NCBI RefSeq assembly: GCF_027580225.2
Contig: NC_073357.2
Span: forward strand, 42,060,001-42,124,000
DNA length: 64,000 nt
Reading direction: 5' to 3'
DNA from: Misgurnus anguillicaudatus
Taxonomy: Eukaryota > Chordata > Actinopteri > Cypriniformes > Cobitidae
Under the pieces are notes generated by a model. That model made no database searches. It was not told where the DNA came from and saw only the letters and a program-made list of their open reading frames with translations. Both the position numbers and the translations under genes were made by a program. Positions within the stretch are counted from its first letter, which is position 1. Every line of letters starts with the position of its first letter. This document shows positions 43,917-56,856 of this stretch, one piece after another.

Positions 43917-45562
43917 ATAGGAATAGTTCACCAAAATATAAACATTTTCTTAGTTACTCATTCTCATGCCATTCCAGATGTATGACTCCCATCAAATAAC
44001 AAATAATATAAATAATTTTTTAGATGATTGGTCATCATTTGATCATTGAGATCATTTGAGATTTGATTATATCAATGTGCCGCCATATTTAAAATTACCA
44101 TGCTAACTCCATGAATATGCAATAAGCTCATGTGAATTGTGAATTGCTTTCTATCACAAACATAGGGCTCTATCTTACACCCGGCGCAATGCGCATCGCA
44201 AGTGTCATTTACTAGTTTCCACCCTGCGCAATTATAATGTTCACGTTTAGCGCCGCGTTATTTAAATAGCAAATGCATTTGCGCCCCCTTTTGCGCCCAT
44301 GGGCATTCTGGTCTGAAAACGAGGTGTGTTCAGGCGCATTGTTGGCGCATTGCTATTTTGAGGCAACTAAAATAGACTACGCCATTGACCAACAAAAACC
44401 TGGTCTAAAGTCTAAAGTCAATGGCGCAATATGTTTTTTTGTTATTTAAAGAGTGCATTAGTATGCGCCTAAACGGGACGACAACGCGGGTTTGCTTAGC
44501 ACATACATGAATGCGCAGCAGCACAAAAACGCTTTTAAATATGAAATATTGAATGTAAAAGATTATTATTGAGTCTCTTGGACATAAATGAAGACTAATT
44601 ATGAGACGTTAGAAGGCGCAAAGAGCTGCTTCACCTGCAGCCTGGTAAGTAAATAAATGCTTTGCTTTAAACAAATGCATCTATTTTTAAATGTTTTTAA
44701 ATGCTACCTCACGGATTTATGGATGACTCTGTACCTGTGGATATGGTTAGATGAGAAACATTTTTAAGTAATGCTTAAAAAAACTGAGGCTGTCCAAGTG
44801 CTGAACCTTGTGGAGGGTCGTTTGTAAATTCTTTATCTCCTGTTTGTTACAAATAAAGTATTTTTACAGTACAATCCTGTTCTTACATACTTGTAAATTA
44901 TTTTTGATGATATTGGATAGCCATACATTTAAAGCAATCAACAGCCTGCTTTTTTACTTCCATGACTAAAAGAAAACGGGTTTTAAAGGTTTTAATGAAA
45001 AAATAACAATTTCAATACAAGTGAAAAACAACACAATTATTTAACATTAACCTTAAACTGGGGATCTTCTTCCGACGCTTAGTTTTTCAGTTTACAAAGT
45101 CCGTCATCTAAATAGCGATTAGACATAGCCCCAGCGCAACAGGTTTTAAAGGGGATGAGAGCTGAGACTCTCATTGGTTTATTGCACGTTACGCCCAAAA
45201 TACTCCCATTAATCATTAAAAAATAGGACCAACCCTTTTCGACCATGCCCTCGGCGCACAAACCATTTTTCAAGTCATTAAATTAGCAAAAGTGGATTCG
45301 GACACGCCCATTTAGACGTTGCGCTGTGCGCTTTAGACAATGCGCTTAGATTGTTAAAATAGGGCCCATATTCTTTTACTTAAGACGACATATATTAAAC
45401 CACTGGAGGCACTGGATTACTTTAATTATGGATATGTGAGCTTTTTGGAGTTTCATCACATTGACTGCATTTTAATATAAAATTACTTATTCTTGTTCAA
45501 CTGAAGCAAAGCAGTCATATACATCTGGGATAGCATGAGGGTGAGTACATTATGAGAGAATG
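43917..45562. mobile_element. Second 'AATAGTTCACC' palindromic MITE, split by a larger element
   Basis: The left part has GGAATAGTTCACCAAAATAT and TACTCATTCTCATGCC. The right part (about 45490-45562) has GTTCAACTGAAG, GCATGAGGGTGAGTA and ATTATGAGAGAA, which are the inverted counterparts. The two halves are separated by the 44165-45367 insert. The outer right end is eroded. Confidence 0.6.
44165..45367. mobile_element. PIF/Harbinger-like non-autonomous element (GGGCTCTAT ends)
   Basis: The left end is GGGCTCTATCTTACACCCGG and the right end, inverted, is GGGCCCTATTTTAACAATC. Subterminal GCGCA/TGCGC motifs are abundant on both sides. ATA flanks both ends (44162-44164 and 45368-45370), giving a 3-bp duplication. 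The interior (1203 bp) has no transposase. The superfamily is inferred from duplication length and end type. Confidence 0.7.
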
Positions 45563-46374
45563 CATATATTTGAATCCGAGTTACTGAGACCCATCATTCA
45601 TCTCATAAAGCATCCATCATAATAGCTTAGGGATTTAAAGGACGACGGCAGCAGTAGCAAAATCGCATTACAGTGTAGTTTCAAATACGTCCTATCCAAT
45701 GATTACAGGATTTTGGCAGTGGCACACCAAATGTTGCATCATTAAAACAGCACAGTGCCTTGTGACGATATCCCATTCATTAAATCAGAGGGCATTCCCT
45801 GTAAGGGTTCCTGGCTGTGTTGATTACTATCTGCTTCTCCGTTGCAACTATGTAATCTGACTCAAGCAATGAAGCATAAAGCATATAATGATTTGCGTAG
45901 ATAGCTGCGGATTTGACGTGAACCGAAAAAGCCTGAGGGTGTAAAGCTCCCCGGTAATGAAGCTCTTTTCAGTAATGAATAACACAAAGAATAATGAATC
46001 TCAGCCTGCCTGAAATGAAAAACGTCTCCTATATCACTTGAACACAAACAAAACTTTACATACATGACATTTATTTAAGTTGCATTACTAAGTGAAATAT
46101 ATGCTGCATGCTTGTAATTATTCTTCTAAGCACCGCAGCAGTCAGTAGAGGAGGGTGTAGTAAACTTGGCTGCCGTCTACACCCACCGGTCTCAGTACGC
46201 TCATCATACGCACATTGATTGAGTCTCATTTCACATATTGTAAACAAACATTTATCCTAATGCCTCCAACAGTGCAACACGATTATTTTCAATTAACACA
46301 CCTTTGCATGCCGTCAACCTTAAAACAATGACACTTTCTCTGGATTTACATCTCTATCCCACATATTTACAATA
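45563..46374. other. Non-coding stretch, nothing recognised
   Basis: No coding or repeat signature. It looks unique by eye. Confidence 0.4.
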
Positions 46375-46430
46375 CAGTGCAAAAGTCTTAGGCCTCCACC
46401 AGCTTTGTTGTTTTAGTGAAGTTACAATGT
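46375..46430. repeat. Solo Tc1-like inverted-repeat end
   Basis: TA precedes CAGTGCAAAAGTCTTAGGCC and CCACCAGCTTTGTTGTTTTA follows. This matches the known outer end of a fish Tc1-like family (recalled). No transposase or second end is nearby, so it is a fragment. Confidence 0.5.
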
Positions 46431-46559
46431 GCCGAAGCCGAATACGTTATCCGGATAGGCACAGATAATGACTTCAAATGAATAACGAATTCATAATAGA
46501 AAAAAATATTCGGGCAGACACAATCATGTGTTTGCTGGAACAGCGTTACATTATAAACC

Positions 46560-46850
46560 CACGTGCGGCCCCCCTTGTGTACAGTACGTTCCTTTGCGCC
46601 CCCCCCCCAAAGAAAATGTATGACAAAAAACTGTTCTAAAATGTAACATTTTAATTAAACAAAACATATTACTGTAAGTTATACAAAGTAGTGCTGTTGG
46701 TTAGTTGCCTTATTTTTTTTAGGTTTAATTACACAGAATTCATGATAAATGAATGTATTTTATAAAATGTCATAAAACTGGGGCCCCCCTGGCACCATAT
46801 CGCGGCCCCCCTAGGGGCCCCGGCCCCCAGTTTGAGAATCACTGCCTTAA
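46560..46850 (-). repeat. Short hAT-type repeat with C-rich ends
   Basis: The right edge, read on the minus strand, is CAGTGATTCTCAAACTGGGG, followed by GCC/GGGGCC runs. This is a frequent fish hAT-type terminus. The left part has matching C-runs (GTGCGGCCCCCC and GCGCCCCCCCCCC). The left boundary and target duplication were not resolved. Confidence 0.5.
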
Positions 46851-46933
46851 AGTACTAATAATATGTGTGTAAAGTGAATGAGTGTAACCTATATTAATGA
46901 AATGGCATGAATGAAATTTTCTGCTCGTCTCTT

Positions 46934-47148
46934 ACACTGAAAAGAAAATATTCATTCAATTTACTCAATTTTTTAAGGTAAGTGGTTGCAATCAATTTAC
47001 AGTATTTAAGCTACATTTAAAAAAAAGTTTTTTGTTTTGTCATGCCTTTCTTTTTTTTGTTGTTTATTTAAATGTAGCTTAAATAAATTGATTGCAACCG
47101 CTTACCTTAAAAACATTTAGTAAATTGGATGAATTTTTTTTCCAGTGT
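46934..47148. mobile_element. Palindromic MITE with ACACTG…CAGTGT ends
   Basis: The left arm (ACACTGAAAAGAAAATATTC, ATTCAATTTACT, GGTAAGTGGTTGCAATCAAT, TTAAGCTACATTTAAA) is mirrored by the right arm. The arms are about 95 bp each around a short T-rich centre. It is non-coding. Confidence 0.8.
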
Positions 47149-48985
47149 ATTTAGAAATCTGAGGGTTTTTTTGGAGTTAATTTAAAAATCCATACATTAA
47201 ATCTTTTTAACCCAACTTTTAAAAAATATTATTTTTTTTATATTTTATTTTATTTAATTACTGTTTACAGGACAAGAAAATCAATGCTAACTGTGAATAA
47301 GGTTGTTTGAGGGTCCAAATAAAATACTGCACTCTGATGATAAAATATTCATTAGTTACAGGCCCACCCACTTCCGGTTCAAATACAGATACAAATAATT
47401 TTGAGGTTGTTACAAATACAGATACAAATACTGATACAGATACATTAAAACACCCCTAGTTATAATGACCATATACTTTTCACCCTCTTTATTAAGATAC
47501 AAACAGAAAATACAGAATATACAGAATATACTGTATGTACACAAAATTACACAAAGCACAATTTATTTATTTTTAAAATAAATTTTAGAGTTTAGTATGA
47601 CTTCCCTTGACAATTAGCAAATCTTAATGGTCTCCCCGCCATTGACGAGTTATCTTGTCAATTAAGAGAAAACATTTTCCTGCAAATGATGCTTCCCTGT
47701 ATTTAACAATAATCTGTAATTCCGCTATTTCCCAAATTATAAAAACTGAAGCAAAAACGAATGTAATAAATGTTAAATGCCGTGTATGTTTTGATAATCA
47801 TTCTGAATCTGATCTCTAACAAAATTCCTTTACAAAAATGCCATTATCTCAGCTTTTGCTCAAAATGTGGTATTTTTGAAGAAACCTACCCATTTTTAGA
47901 GGTTATAAAAAGAGAACAAATGAAGATAGGATGAAATGCTTTTTCCCATTTTGTTTGTATATTTGTTTGAAAGCAGAGGGTCTGTTCTTTCATTTGACAC
48001 ATTTGTATGTTAATATATTTATAGAGGAAAAAATTCCTAGAAGGCATTTTGTGAAACTTTTGAAAATCACAAAAAAATGCTGGCGGGCAATTTTTTTACA
48101 AAAAGGCTGGTGGGGAATGAGCTAAAATCTATTTAGAAGAAATGAAATGATCAGATTTAGAATTAAAAATGAAGGTAAACACTAAATACTTGCCACTTAT
48201 TAAGCCTAATAAATTATAAAAGCTTCTTTTCTATTTTTTCAGATTTTTTCAGTCTTGCATACAAATTTACTTTGTATTTTGCTGTACTCTAATAAAAAGA
48301 CATAAAGGTCTAATTTCCTAAGGTCGGCAAAAACAATGTCCTGCATGTCAAGTCTCATGAGAATTTTAAAGGTGGAAAAACCCATTACAGTCTGTTTATT
48401 GCATCTGCAACTCATGAATGTTACAAAAGTGCAGTTTTAGCAGCAGGCATGCACTCAGCTATCAAGAGTATTTTTCTGTGATGAGGGCTGTAAATCATAA
48501 AATGGTTATCGAGAAAGGGCCATTGAGAACTATTACAAATCTGATTGTCATTCTAATTTACATACTGTAAAGAGGGTGATTTACATCTAAACAGTAATTA
48601 ATGTATACAGAACCCAAACCTCTGAATGCAAGTTATAAATTGCTTGAATCTGGATTCACTCATTTTTGCTGAATAGAAACGCCTATATGTAAGCCTTCCC
48701 GCATCATGTGGAAAAATAACCCAACTGACGTCTGTTATAATAGTTCACTCTATTATTTATGCTTCATTTCCAAAGCATATTTGGAAAAAAACTGTGCTGA
48801 TAATGATAAACAGATTTGGGGTGCACTTTCACTGTATTTACCAAAATTTGTGACGTGCTGCAAAAATAGATTCTGCCCATAAACTCTACACTAGTTTTTC
48901 AATTATCCTCTGCATCTCATACTCTATATATATTTAACACTCAATACTGTTGTGATTCGTGATCTTTGCGTAACAAATCCTAAAG
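47149..48985. other. AT-rich non-coding stretch
   Basis: No gene was recognised. The 47370-47460 part has repeated AAATACAGATAC motifs and ends CACCCCTAG, similar to the right terminus of the element at 57355-58520, so a fragment of that kind may be present. Confidence 0.35.
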
Positions 48986-48987
48986 CA

Positions 48988-49132
48988 CAAAGATGGCAGA
49001 GCATTGCGTTAGCAGCACACAAGGTTGTGGGTTTGATTCCCAGGGAACACATACAGTACTAACCAATTGATAAAAATATCTATGGCTTAAATGTATGTAT
49101 ACCTTTGGATATAAGCATAAAGTAAATGTAAT
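48988..49132 (+). mobile_element. tRNA-derived SINE (HE1-like)
   Basis: The head reads ATGGCAGAGCATTGCGTTAGC, with the B-box region GTGGGTTTGATTCCCAGGGA at about 49026-49045. The tail has CTTTGGATATAAGCATAAA and AGTAAATGTAAT, the diverged form of the usual 'CTTTGGATAAAAGCGTCTGC…AAATGTAAA' end of this SINE type (recalled). Confidence 0.75.
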
Positions 49133-49884
49133 ATAGATCTAGAGAGATTTTCCTCAGACTTACAGTAATGTTATTTTTCTCCAAACTGTATTATACAGAG
49201 ACAGCTACATATTTATCACATACAGTATTTATGATCAACCAATTCTAGTGGCAAACCATCTCTCATCCAAGTCTTTGTATAATTTACATACTTTAAATGT
49301 GAATGCAAAGGTTTCCTTTAAACTATGCCACATATTTAATTCTCTGTTTTCTTTATCACCGCTGGCTAACATGCATTAGCAGAAGTTAATCATTTTATCA
49401 TTGTTCCCCGAAGTCTTCACACATGCTGGATCTTTGCCTATGAGGCAGCTTTCACATGTCACTGCTGGAGCACAACACCATGGTGGAGTCCAAGTCTCTT
49501 CAGCAGAAACCTGCTTCTGGCTAGGTGTCTTGCAAGCCTGCTGTTTACAAGCTACAGCCCTGGGATAGACTGAGACTTAAAAACAGCCAGCAACACGAAC
49601 AATAGTAGTTAATCTCTCACCATAGCAGTTATCAGTAGAGAGAAACATAACATTTTTGATTGAATGTTTGGATATAGATGTGCAACTCTGGCCAGGAATT
49701 TCACAGACAAAATCAACAGGTTAAAAACCTCATTAAAGCTTAACATACTTAAGGTCTGGAAACCATGGTCACTTTGAATAGTGTTGGTGGAATAGCAGTC
49801 TTTGGGACAGTCACAAGCCTTCCGAAGTTGATCAAAATATCTAAAACATTGTTCCGAAGACAATCAAAGGACTTAGTTTGGAAC
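49133..49884. other. Non-coding stretch, nothing recognised
   Basis: No gene or paired repeat was seen. Confidence 0.4.
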
Positions 49885-50440
49885 ATAGACTGTAAAAAAA
49901 AAATGGTCGACGCCCGTTCGCTCTCTTCCATTGGTGAAAAGTGAAGCCGTCAGTGTCCCGATACGGCTCTGACATCTTGGGTCTTGAGTCTGCGCAGTAA
50001 CGATTTCGGGACCAGTCCTGCGCAGTAGTGAGCAGGAAGTAAAGCCGCAAAAGCAAGGCCCCGCCCTAGCAGAATGCGCATATCACAGTTGTCAATCATG
50101 ACGTGACAACACCATTTTTATAGCATTAAATAACTAACTAAAAACAAACTTATTTTAAAAACACTTGAATTTACATCAGCGTGATAAAAACTACAGTAAA
50201 TGACACAAAGCAGCTTCGGAAAAAGATAATTGAAGTGTAATTAAATTGTTTAGTTTGTCTCAAGTCCTATTGAATAACATGGGGAGGCGGGGTTTATGAC
50301 CTATACTGGGATCAGTCACTGGGGGGTGATCGAGACGTTTTGGCTTCACTTTTCAGGGCTTGTGTGGCACGCTTGGTTTGGAATGACAAGGGGGTGATTT
50401 ATTTAGTGATAAAAATGTAGGTAAACTACCCCTTTAACAC
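49885..50440 (-). repeat. Probable non-autonomous DNA repeat, family unassigned
   Basis: The right edge, read on the minus strand, is TTAAAGGGGTAGTTTACC, like the ends of other MITEs in this window. The body has unusually GC-rich segments (GCAAGGCCCCGCCC and GGGAGGCGGGG). The opposite end was not found. I cannot classify it. Confidence 0.35.
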
Positions 50441-50756
50441 GTTGTTCTAATGTTGATCACTTTTCCTCTTTAATATAACATACACTATTAACACATACTG
50501 TTGAATGTGTACACACTTGCACCAGTGTAGAGCCATTTCTTCAGCAGTACAAAAGAAGCTCAGATGCAAAAGCCACTAATCGCCACCTATGTCAAAAATT
50601 ATATAATGATTTAACCAAATGCTCTTTGTACGTATTATACATTCTTCATCAAATATTTTTGCTTCGAATCCGCTTAATCCCAGCCTCAGGCAATTCAGAA
50701 ATACCGGTTTGTTGGCAGAATCCATTAAGAGTCTGATAAAAAATGCTAATTTGTTA

Positions 50757-51428
50757 CTAAGTTGTCGTTCTCGAGACCGGTCTCAAGACCACTTTTTAAA
50801 GGTCTTGGTCTCGTCTTGGAAACGACCGCATTTTTACTCGTCATCATTTTCTCGTCTCGGTCTCAGACAAAGAGGACTCGGAATTTTATTTCAAGACTGG
50901 TCAAGCCTGTGACACAACAAATGTATTTTTTATCATTCATTTTATGCAGTTTATTCAGGTTTGGCATATGATGTTGGCATTGTTTAAGTTTCTCTCAATT
51001 ACAATTTTTCTAATTTTATTACTAGAAACACCTGCATTGTGTTAAGTGGATGGCAAGCCATGGAAAGACAGTTCAGAATAAATGGTTAAGTTGATTTCAG
51101 CTCTTTAGTGTGTGTTCACTTTTATTTGCTTATAGACAAAGATACATTTCCACATATCTGCAATGCCTTTGATTTTATCAACTTGGCATAAACACACACG
51201 CACACACAGACAAGAAGTGCCTAATCATTTGCATATTCCACATTTTATCATACATGTTTTAATGCAGTGACTTGCACTGGTCTTGGTCTTTACTTGGTCT
51301 CGGCCTGTCTTGGTCTTGACTTGGTCTCGACCTTTTAAAGTCTTGGTCTTGTCTCGGTCTTTGCCTGTCTTGGTCTTGGTCATGACTTGGTTTGGCTTAG
51401 GAGGTGGTCTTGACTACAACACAACTAA
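50757..51428. repeat. Repeat rich in CTTGGTCT / GAGACCGG motifs
   Basis: The left end contains TCTCGAGACCGGTCTCAAGACC and similar; the right end contains many CTTGGTCTTG/CTCGGTCT units and ends GGTCTTGACTACAACAC. Partial inverted pairing between ends (GTTGTCGTTCTCGAGACC against GGTCTTGACTACAACA) suggests a DNA-type element with degenerate internal tandem motifs. Confidence 0.5.
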
Positions 51429-53413
51429 TTTACAAGAAAACATGTCGGACACACTTCGGATATGAATTTGCATCTGAGCTTGTTACGTCTCCCTTAAAAT
51501 CTGTGTAGGTTTGCTATTAAAACTGGTATCAACAGTCAGCCAAGAAAAGTCCAATCTCTGCTTTTTTCCAGAACAACACCACCCACCAAAATTATATCAG
51601 AAAGTTTTTTTTTTTAAATGAACAGGTGCTTTGTGATTAATCATAAATGTCTCTCATTCATTTGCCAAGTCCTTGATGTTTGAACACAAAAAAGAAAGTG
51701 CTCAAATAAGTAAACTTTTAGTTCGAACATTCAATGACATCATTGACAAGGGTGTCAAACTTTAAATTAGAAGTTTTAATTCAGTTTAAGTGAATAAAAT
51801 AACAAGATTGACAAGACAGTCCACCAAAGACAACAAACTGAAGCCATACGATCACTTTATATGAAGAACTCTGTGAACGCAACGCACACAGTCAGGTCTC
51901 AATCAAACATAAACCGAAACATTAGAGCATGAATCAATCGGTCACGAGAGCGAATAGCATTTCACATTCCAAGCTGACGTAATGATGCAATTGATCACGA
52001 GACAGATGAGAGCAGATGCTATTTCACAATCACAGATGACCTATCGCTTCTTCAGGCGGCGTAGAGCCTACACACCGGATCTGATATTTACAGCAGATAG
52101 TGATTTGTATTTTTCCTTATATAAATAATTTCTATGATAATTTTACCTCGGTACACCTGAAATATTTGTAATAAATACGTGACTGTTTTGTATGCTGTAT
52201 AATAATAAATAAATGGGTACGTTATTTGCTCAGTATGCTTGAGTAGTGTAATATAATTAATCATGACGGTTTAAATAGAAAATCATATCCCAAAACATGC
52301 CATCATTGCAAAATTATACCCCAATATATAATGGTAAAAGTTGAGATCTTGTTATCTTTGTGCATTGACAGCAACATGAGAGTTTTAGCTACAGGCTATA
52401 AAAAGTTTAATGCATTTACTGTAAGGATGAGGATTTCGCTCTAAAGCACGTGTCAATGACTGGGCAAATTTAAAACTAAAATTAATATTTTCTTTTTTCT
52501 GCCCTTAAGGCTTGGCATCCATAATCAAGTCATCAATCATGCACTGTCTCAGATCCCCCATTTTTGCTCCCTCAAAGCCACTGCATGTCATTCTCAAAGG
52601 TTTTGTTCAATCAGGGGGCCTGACAGCTGAAAGAATAGAAAACACTTCTTACAAAAAGAACCCCTACTCAACTGCCAGCCATTTAAGGAATATTTGAGCT
52701 GTAAATTTAGCGGAGAAGCTGTCAAGATTTATGCAGTCGAGAATGCACCCACACTCCAGAGAGAAGGTTGAGAACCGGGATCCACAGAGAACGCGTACAT
52801 ACAAATTACGGACTTCTCTTATTTTGGATTACTTCTCCTTAAATGCACTTCTGCTTTTTGGAGAGCACAGCTTATATTTAAGTGTTTCTATATAAACCTT
52901 CATCAAAACTTCTTTTGAAGTTGAGGTAATGGAAGGGGGTTATTACTGGACATTGCAGACTCAGCAGTGTGGACAGAAACTTAATTCCACCATGTAATTA
53001 GGAAAAAATTGAAAGGAAAAAAACAGGAACCTTGAAGGCCTGAGAGATTCAAGTGCCATTTCATTTTGGTAAATGTCAATATTCTCGTTAATCAGTCAAT
53101 GTATTGATTTCTATTTAGTCTAGTCAGATGCTGTCATCTAATTCCTCTGGCATTAACGAAATCCATCAACTCTGCCTCTCTCATTGAACAGATTATGTGC
53201 TTTTTCATAAGAACCTACATTTATGTCCTCACCCTAAAAGTTATAGTGCTGGGCAAAGATTAATCACATACAAAATAAAAGTGATTTTTGCATAATATAT
53301 AAGTGTGTGCTATATGTAATTATTATGTATATATAAATACACACACACATTTTTGTATGTATTTAAGAAACATTTACATGTGTATATAATATATTTATTT
53401 CTATTTTTATATA
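51429..53413. other. Non-coding stretch, nothing recognised
   Basis: No gene was recognised. The segment at 52500-52700 lacks repeat structure and has balanced composition; an ORF there (52512-52697) has no domain signature. Confidence 0.4.
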
Positions 53414-53421
53414 TTCTATAT

Positions 53422-54301
53422 CAGGGGTCTCCAACGTGGTGCCCACACAGAATCAAATCACATTCTATAGACCCCTTAAAAGTTTGTAAACATTGCAATG
53501 TCTATACGGGTGCAATGTTTTGGATATTTTCCATACAACATATGAATTACTTTCGGGTAGTTAGGGGAATTTTGTCAAGGCTTATTGTTTTATGTAACAT
53601 ATTGCTGGGCTAACTATGATTAGCAATGTGGATTATTTTAAGAGACCATTCAAAGGATTTCGCTGTATGTTTGTTTAACATTTAAGCAAAACAATAGCGC
53701 TGAAGGTTGGCAACTTTTCACCTATAAAACAGAAACTTGCTGATTTGTACTAGATAAAACCAACACACCAGTACATATGCATAGATTATTTTAACTGATA
53801 TAAAGTGTGCACTGCAAACACAAGCGTTATTTATAATTATCTACGTCCAGTCTTTGCGCCATATTGCGTTCAACCACAATTGTCTTTTTGATTTCTGTAA
53901 AGGAATGTCTGCTGGGATCCAGAAAAACTTTATTTTTTAACAAAAAATGCTGTTCCTTCTATTCTGGCAGCCCAAAACACAACGAGATGACATTTTAAAG
54001 TCAAAACCTCAAACTTTTAGCACACCTGCTATGAGTTCCTACTTATTTTTTTACCCCCAGCTAGAGCTGTGACTTCACAGTGGCGTAGGCGATTAAGGTG
54101 TCTATTAATAGTGTCAATTGTAATATTTATGCTTGGTTTACGTATGTTAACATTTTCTACAATACTAAACATATCAACAAGTAAAATAAAATAAAATCAA
54201 CAAGTTAAAAAAGTTTTGAGTAGACTATATCAAAAAGTAGCCCTCCAGATTGTTTTATACATTGTGGTAGCCCTTGCTCACAAAAAGGTTGGAGACCCCT
54301 G
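53422..54301. mobile_element. Non-autonomous hAT element with exact 8-bp duplication
   Basis: The ends are CAGGGGTCTCCAAC and GTTGGAGACCCCTG, an exact 14-bp inverted repeat. They are flanked by TTCTATAT at 53414-53421 and 54302-54309. It is 880 bp long with no transposase frame. This is one of the best-preserved boundaries in the window. Confidence 0.92.
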
Positions 54302-54309
54302 TTCTATAT

Positions 54310-54984
54310 TATATACTCTATAAGTTAAAAAAATGTATATATAGGTCAATATTTTCTGAAATGCACTAGTTACTAATAATTGTACGCCCCATAATCCCAG
54401 GGAACAGTATCTATGGGTATCCAGGGTATCTGTTGAAAGACAGGTTGTAAATCCTACACTAAGTAAGTCTGGCCAGTTCCTGAGAGGCTCCACACGTCAT
54501 TGCAGACTACCTTGTTTAGCTAGATGAGATGGGGCGGTCGATCGATGGTAACAGGATGCAGGTCTCTCCGCTTTCAAACAGTGGGCTGGTTTTGTGGTCA
54601 GGTTCAATTGGGTAATCAATTGCCAATTTTGCTGGCCCTCATATAAGATGATCCAGAAAGCAGGTAATCAACATGCTTGAGTGATGAGGCAGCAGACCAC
54701 CGCAACTGAAATCTTCCCTGTTTTCTTTCAGTGATTTTCTTTAGGCATATAAACAAGAGGGTGGGAAGAGACTCACTCCTCATCTCTGACCTAAATCTAT
54801 GGAGATGCAACGCACGTCATTGATTTCTCATGATGCAAAAGCAGGCCTTCCCAGGGATGGGCCAGGTTCCTGTGCTATTATGTTTCTGACTGAGCTACTT
54901 CAATTATTACACCTCTATTATGAGGATGACCATTTTATTATGGAGGCCTACATATAGTAATTGGAAGGGAACAATACTGTTCCT
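54310..54984. other. Non-coding stretch, nothing recognised
   Basis: No gene or paired repeat was seen. Confidence 0.4.
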
Positions 54985-55105
54985 GTAGCTCTGGTAGAGC
55001 ATTTTGATAACAGTGCAAAGGTCATGTACTGATCAAATGTATACCTTAAATGCACTGTATGTCGCTTTGGATAAAAGCATCTGTGCATAAATACAAATGT
55101 TACAA
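54985..55105 (+). mobile_element. Fragment of a tRNA-derived SINE (HE1-like)
   Basis: It has TAGCTCTGGTAGAGCATTTTG (tRNA-like head) and the tail TGCACTGTATGTCGCTTTGG followed by ATAAAAGCATCTG. The same tail type occurs at 48988-49132, but here the B-box is badly eroded. Confidence 0.65.
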
Positions 55106-55690
55106 TAGCTAACTAAATCCCTTCATTTTCTAGCAAAAAATAAAATAAAATGTTTTACACTATTACCATGGGTTCACACCACATTCGAGGCGTCAAATTC
55201 GCGTCTACCGTGTCAAGTTTGCAGCTTGAACATTTTGAGTTTACTCACTTCATTCGCGTGTGAAATTCTAGTCATCGAGACATTCACACGGAAATTCGCG
55301 TCATGGGAGGGGCATCTGCGACTCCGCTCGCTTTCTGTAATCATGTCCTTACTAGAGCTGGTTAATGCGGCGCATTTTTCCACCATAGTTCAAATTTTCC
55401 TCCATACGCGCGTCAACACATCTTCACATTGACAACATTGAAATCCCTCGCGCTTGACCCCTCTACCGCAGCTGGTCTGAACGCAGCATTACAATCACTT
55501 TTTAGAGAACTAATTTAATGACATTTCTTTTTTTAAAATATGTATGTATGCTATACAGATAAATACCCAGTAAATAAAGTAAGGAAAATCAAAGGAAACT
55601 AGGGAGTGGGATTTCAACTGTGCATCACTTTCACAGGAATGCACATTTACCTCAATATGTGGTTTATTTTTAACATATGCTACAGTGATT
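55106..55690. other. Non-coding stretch, nothing recognised
   Basis: No gene was recognised. A CG-containing segment at 55185-55490 (several CGCG/GCGTC sites) may be an unassigned repeat. Confidence 0.35.
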
Positions 55691-56125
55691 TAAAGGGGGG
55701 GTTTAATGGTATTTCAAGCATTCTGAGTTATTAACACAGTTATAGAGTTGTTTCCTCATGCTAAACGTAGGCAAAGTGTCAAAAATGCAGTTGGGCGAGT
55801 TTCAGAGTATTTCTGTGCCGAATGCACTTCGCCAGGGTTCGTACAAGTTTCGGCTAGTTTTTTTCGATTACGGTTCTAACTGACGTTTCAGGGGTTTTCG
55901 ATACGTATCACTTCTTTATATGGGCTTCCGCCGGAAAACTTCCCCCGGAAAACCCCGCCCAGCCGTTAGTCAGCGGGAAACGCTAGAGCTTGCTAACAGC
56001 TTATCACGCCACTCAGCTTTGTTTAATTTCAAAAGTCAACAATGGCACAACAAGAAGTGTCTTTTTGGATGTAAGGAGAAGACATCCAGCCTTATGGAAA
56101 CAATGGATATAGTTTTTTATCCGGT
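55691..56125. repeat. Partial repeat beginning TTTAAAGGGGGGGTTTAATGG
   Basis: The left edge resembles the end of a common cyprinid element (recalled). The right end is missing: the sequence runs into the hairpin repeat at 56131. No transposase was seen. Confidence 0.4.
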
Positions 56126-56130
56126 TATAC

Positions 56131-56398
56131 CACGGGTCTGTTGAATGCTGCATTCTGATTGGCTGAGAAATGTTCTATGGGTGTTGATTATTTTTCTGTA
56201 AACCGCACACCTATCTTTTCAAATGTCTTAAAAATAGGCACCAGAGCAATGTTTGTGGTAACCGTGGTATAAGCGGAATAATTGACCCCGGTCCTTTGAA
56301 TTATTTGAAAATAATGCACACCTGCGTCGTGCCGCATTAACACCTTGGTGTGCATTATTTTCTTATAATTCAATGGCCCGTCGTCAATTATTCCTTAC
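56131..56398. repeat. Hairpin-bearing repeat
   Basis: The inner part, 56275-56394, is a hairpin with 48-nt arms (GGAATAATTGAC…GCACACC against GGTGTGC…GTCAATTATTCC) and a 24-nt loop (56323-56346). Upstream there is also GTTATACCACGG near 56133, inverted as CCGTGGTATAA near 56263. It is non-coding and the family was not named. Confidence 0.65.
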
Positions 56399-56854
56399 AT
56401 TAGCAGCGGAGTTTTGCGTGTGTGTTTGATGCGGTGGATTTTCAGAACCGGGTCATGACGAGTTACACGTGGTAAGTAAGACTTCTGTCTTATGTTGGAA
56501 ATAGGCGCGTGTATATTATATAAATGACACGAACATGTAGTGAATCATAAGTTAAAACAGTGTTGTATAGTGTTGCATGACTCGTACTCGCTCCTCCCGT
56601 GTTATAACTCCTCCTTCTTCATTTTTTCGTACGTTATCGGAAAGATTCGGTAAAGCTAATCTTTCTTTTATAAATCTGATTAAACTAAAGACTCTTCAGA
56701 GATATAAAGGATGTCATACTACTCTATAGGTACTCCAGATTAATATCAGAAATGCAGAAACAGCGTGTGTTACGTGAGCTTTAAAAATAAGCTATAGTTA
56801 TGCTTACAGGAACAATAACATATTTTTTTTAATTAAAGATGAGGGAAATCATTC
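56399..56854. other. Non-coding stretch, nothing recognised
   Basis: No gene or repeat was assigned. Confidence 0.4.
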
Positions 56855-56856
56855 AT

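Noticed and set aside
48988..49132. tRNA gene
   Set aside because: It has a B-box-like segment but no complete cloverleaf, and a SINE tail follows.
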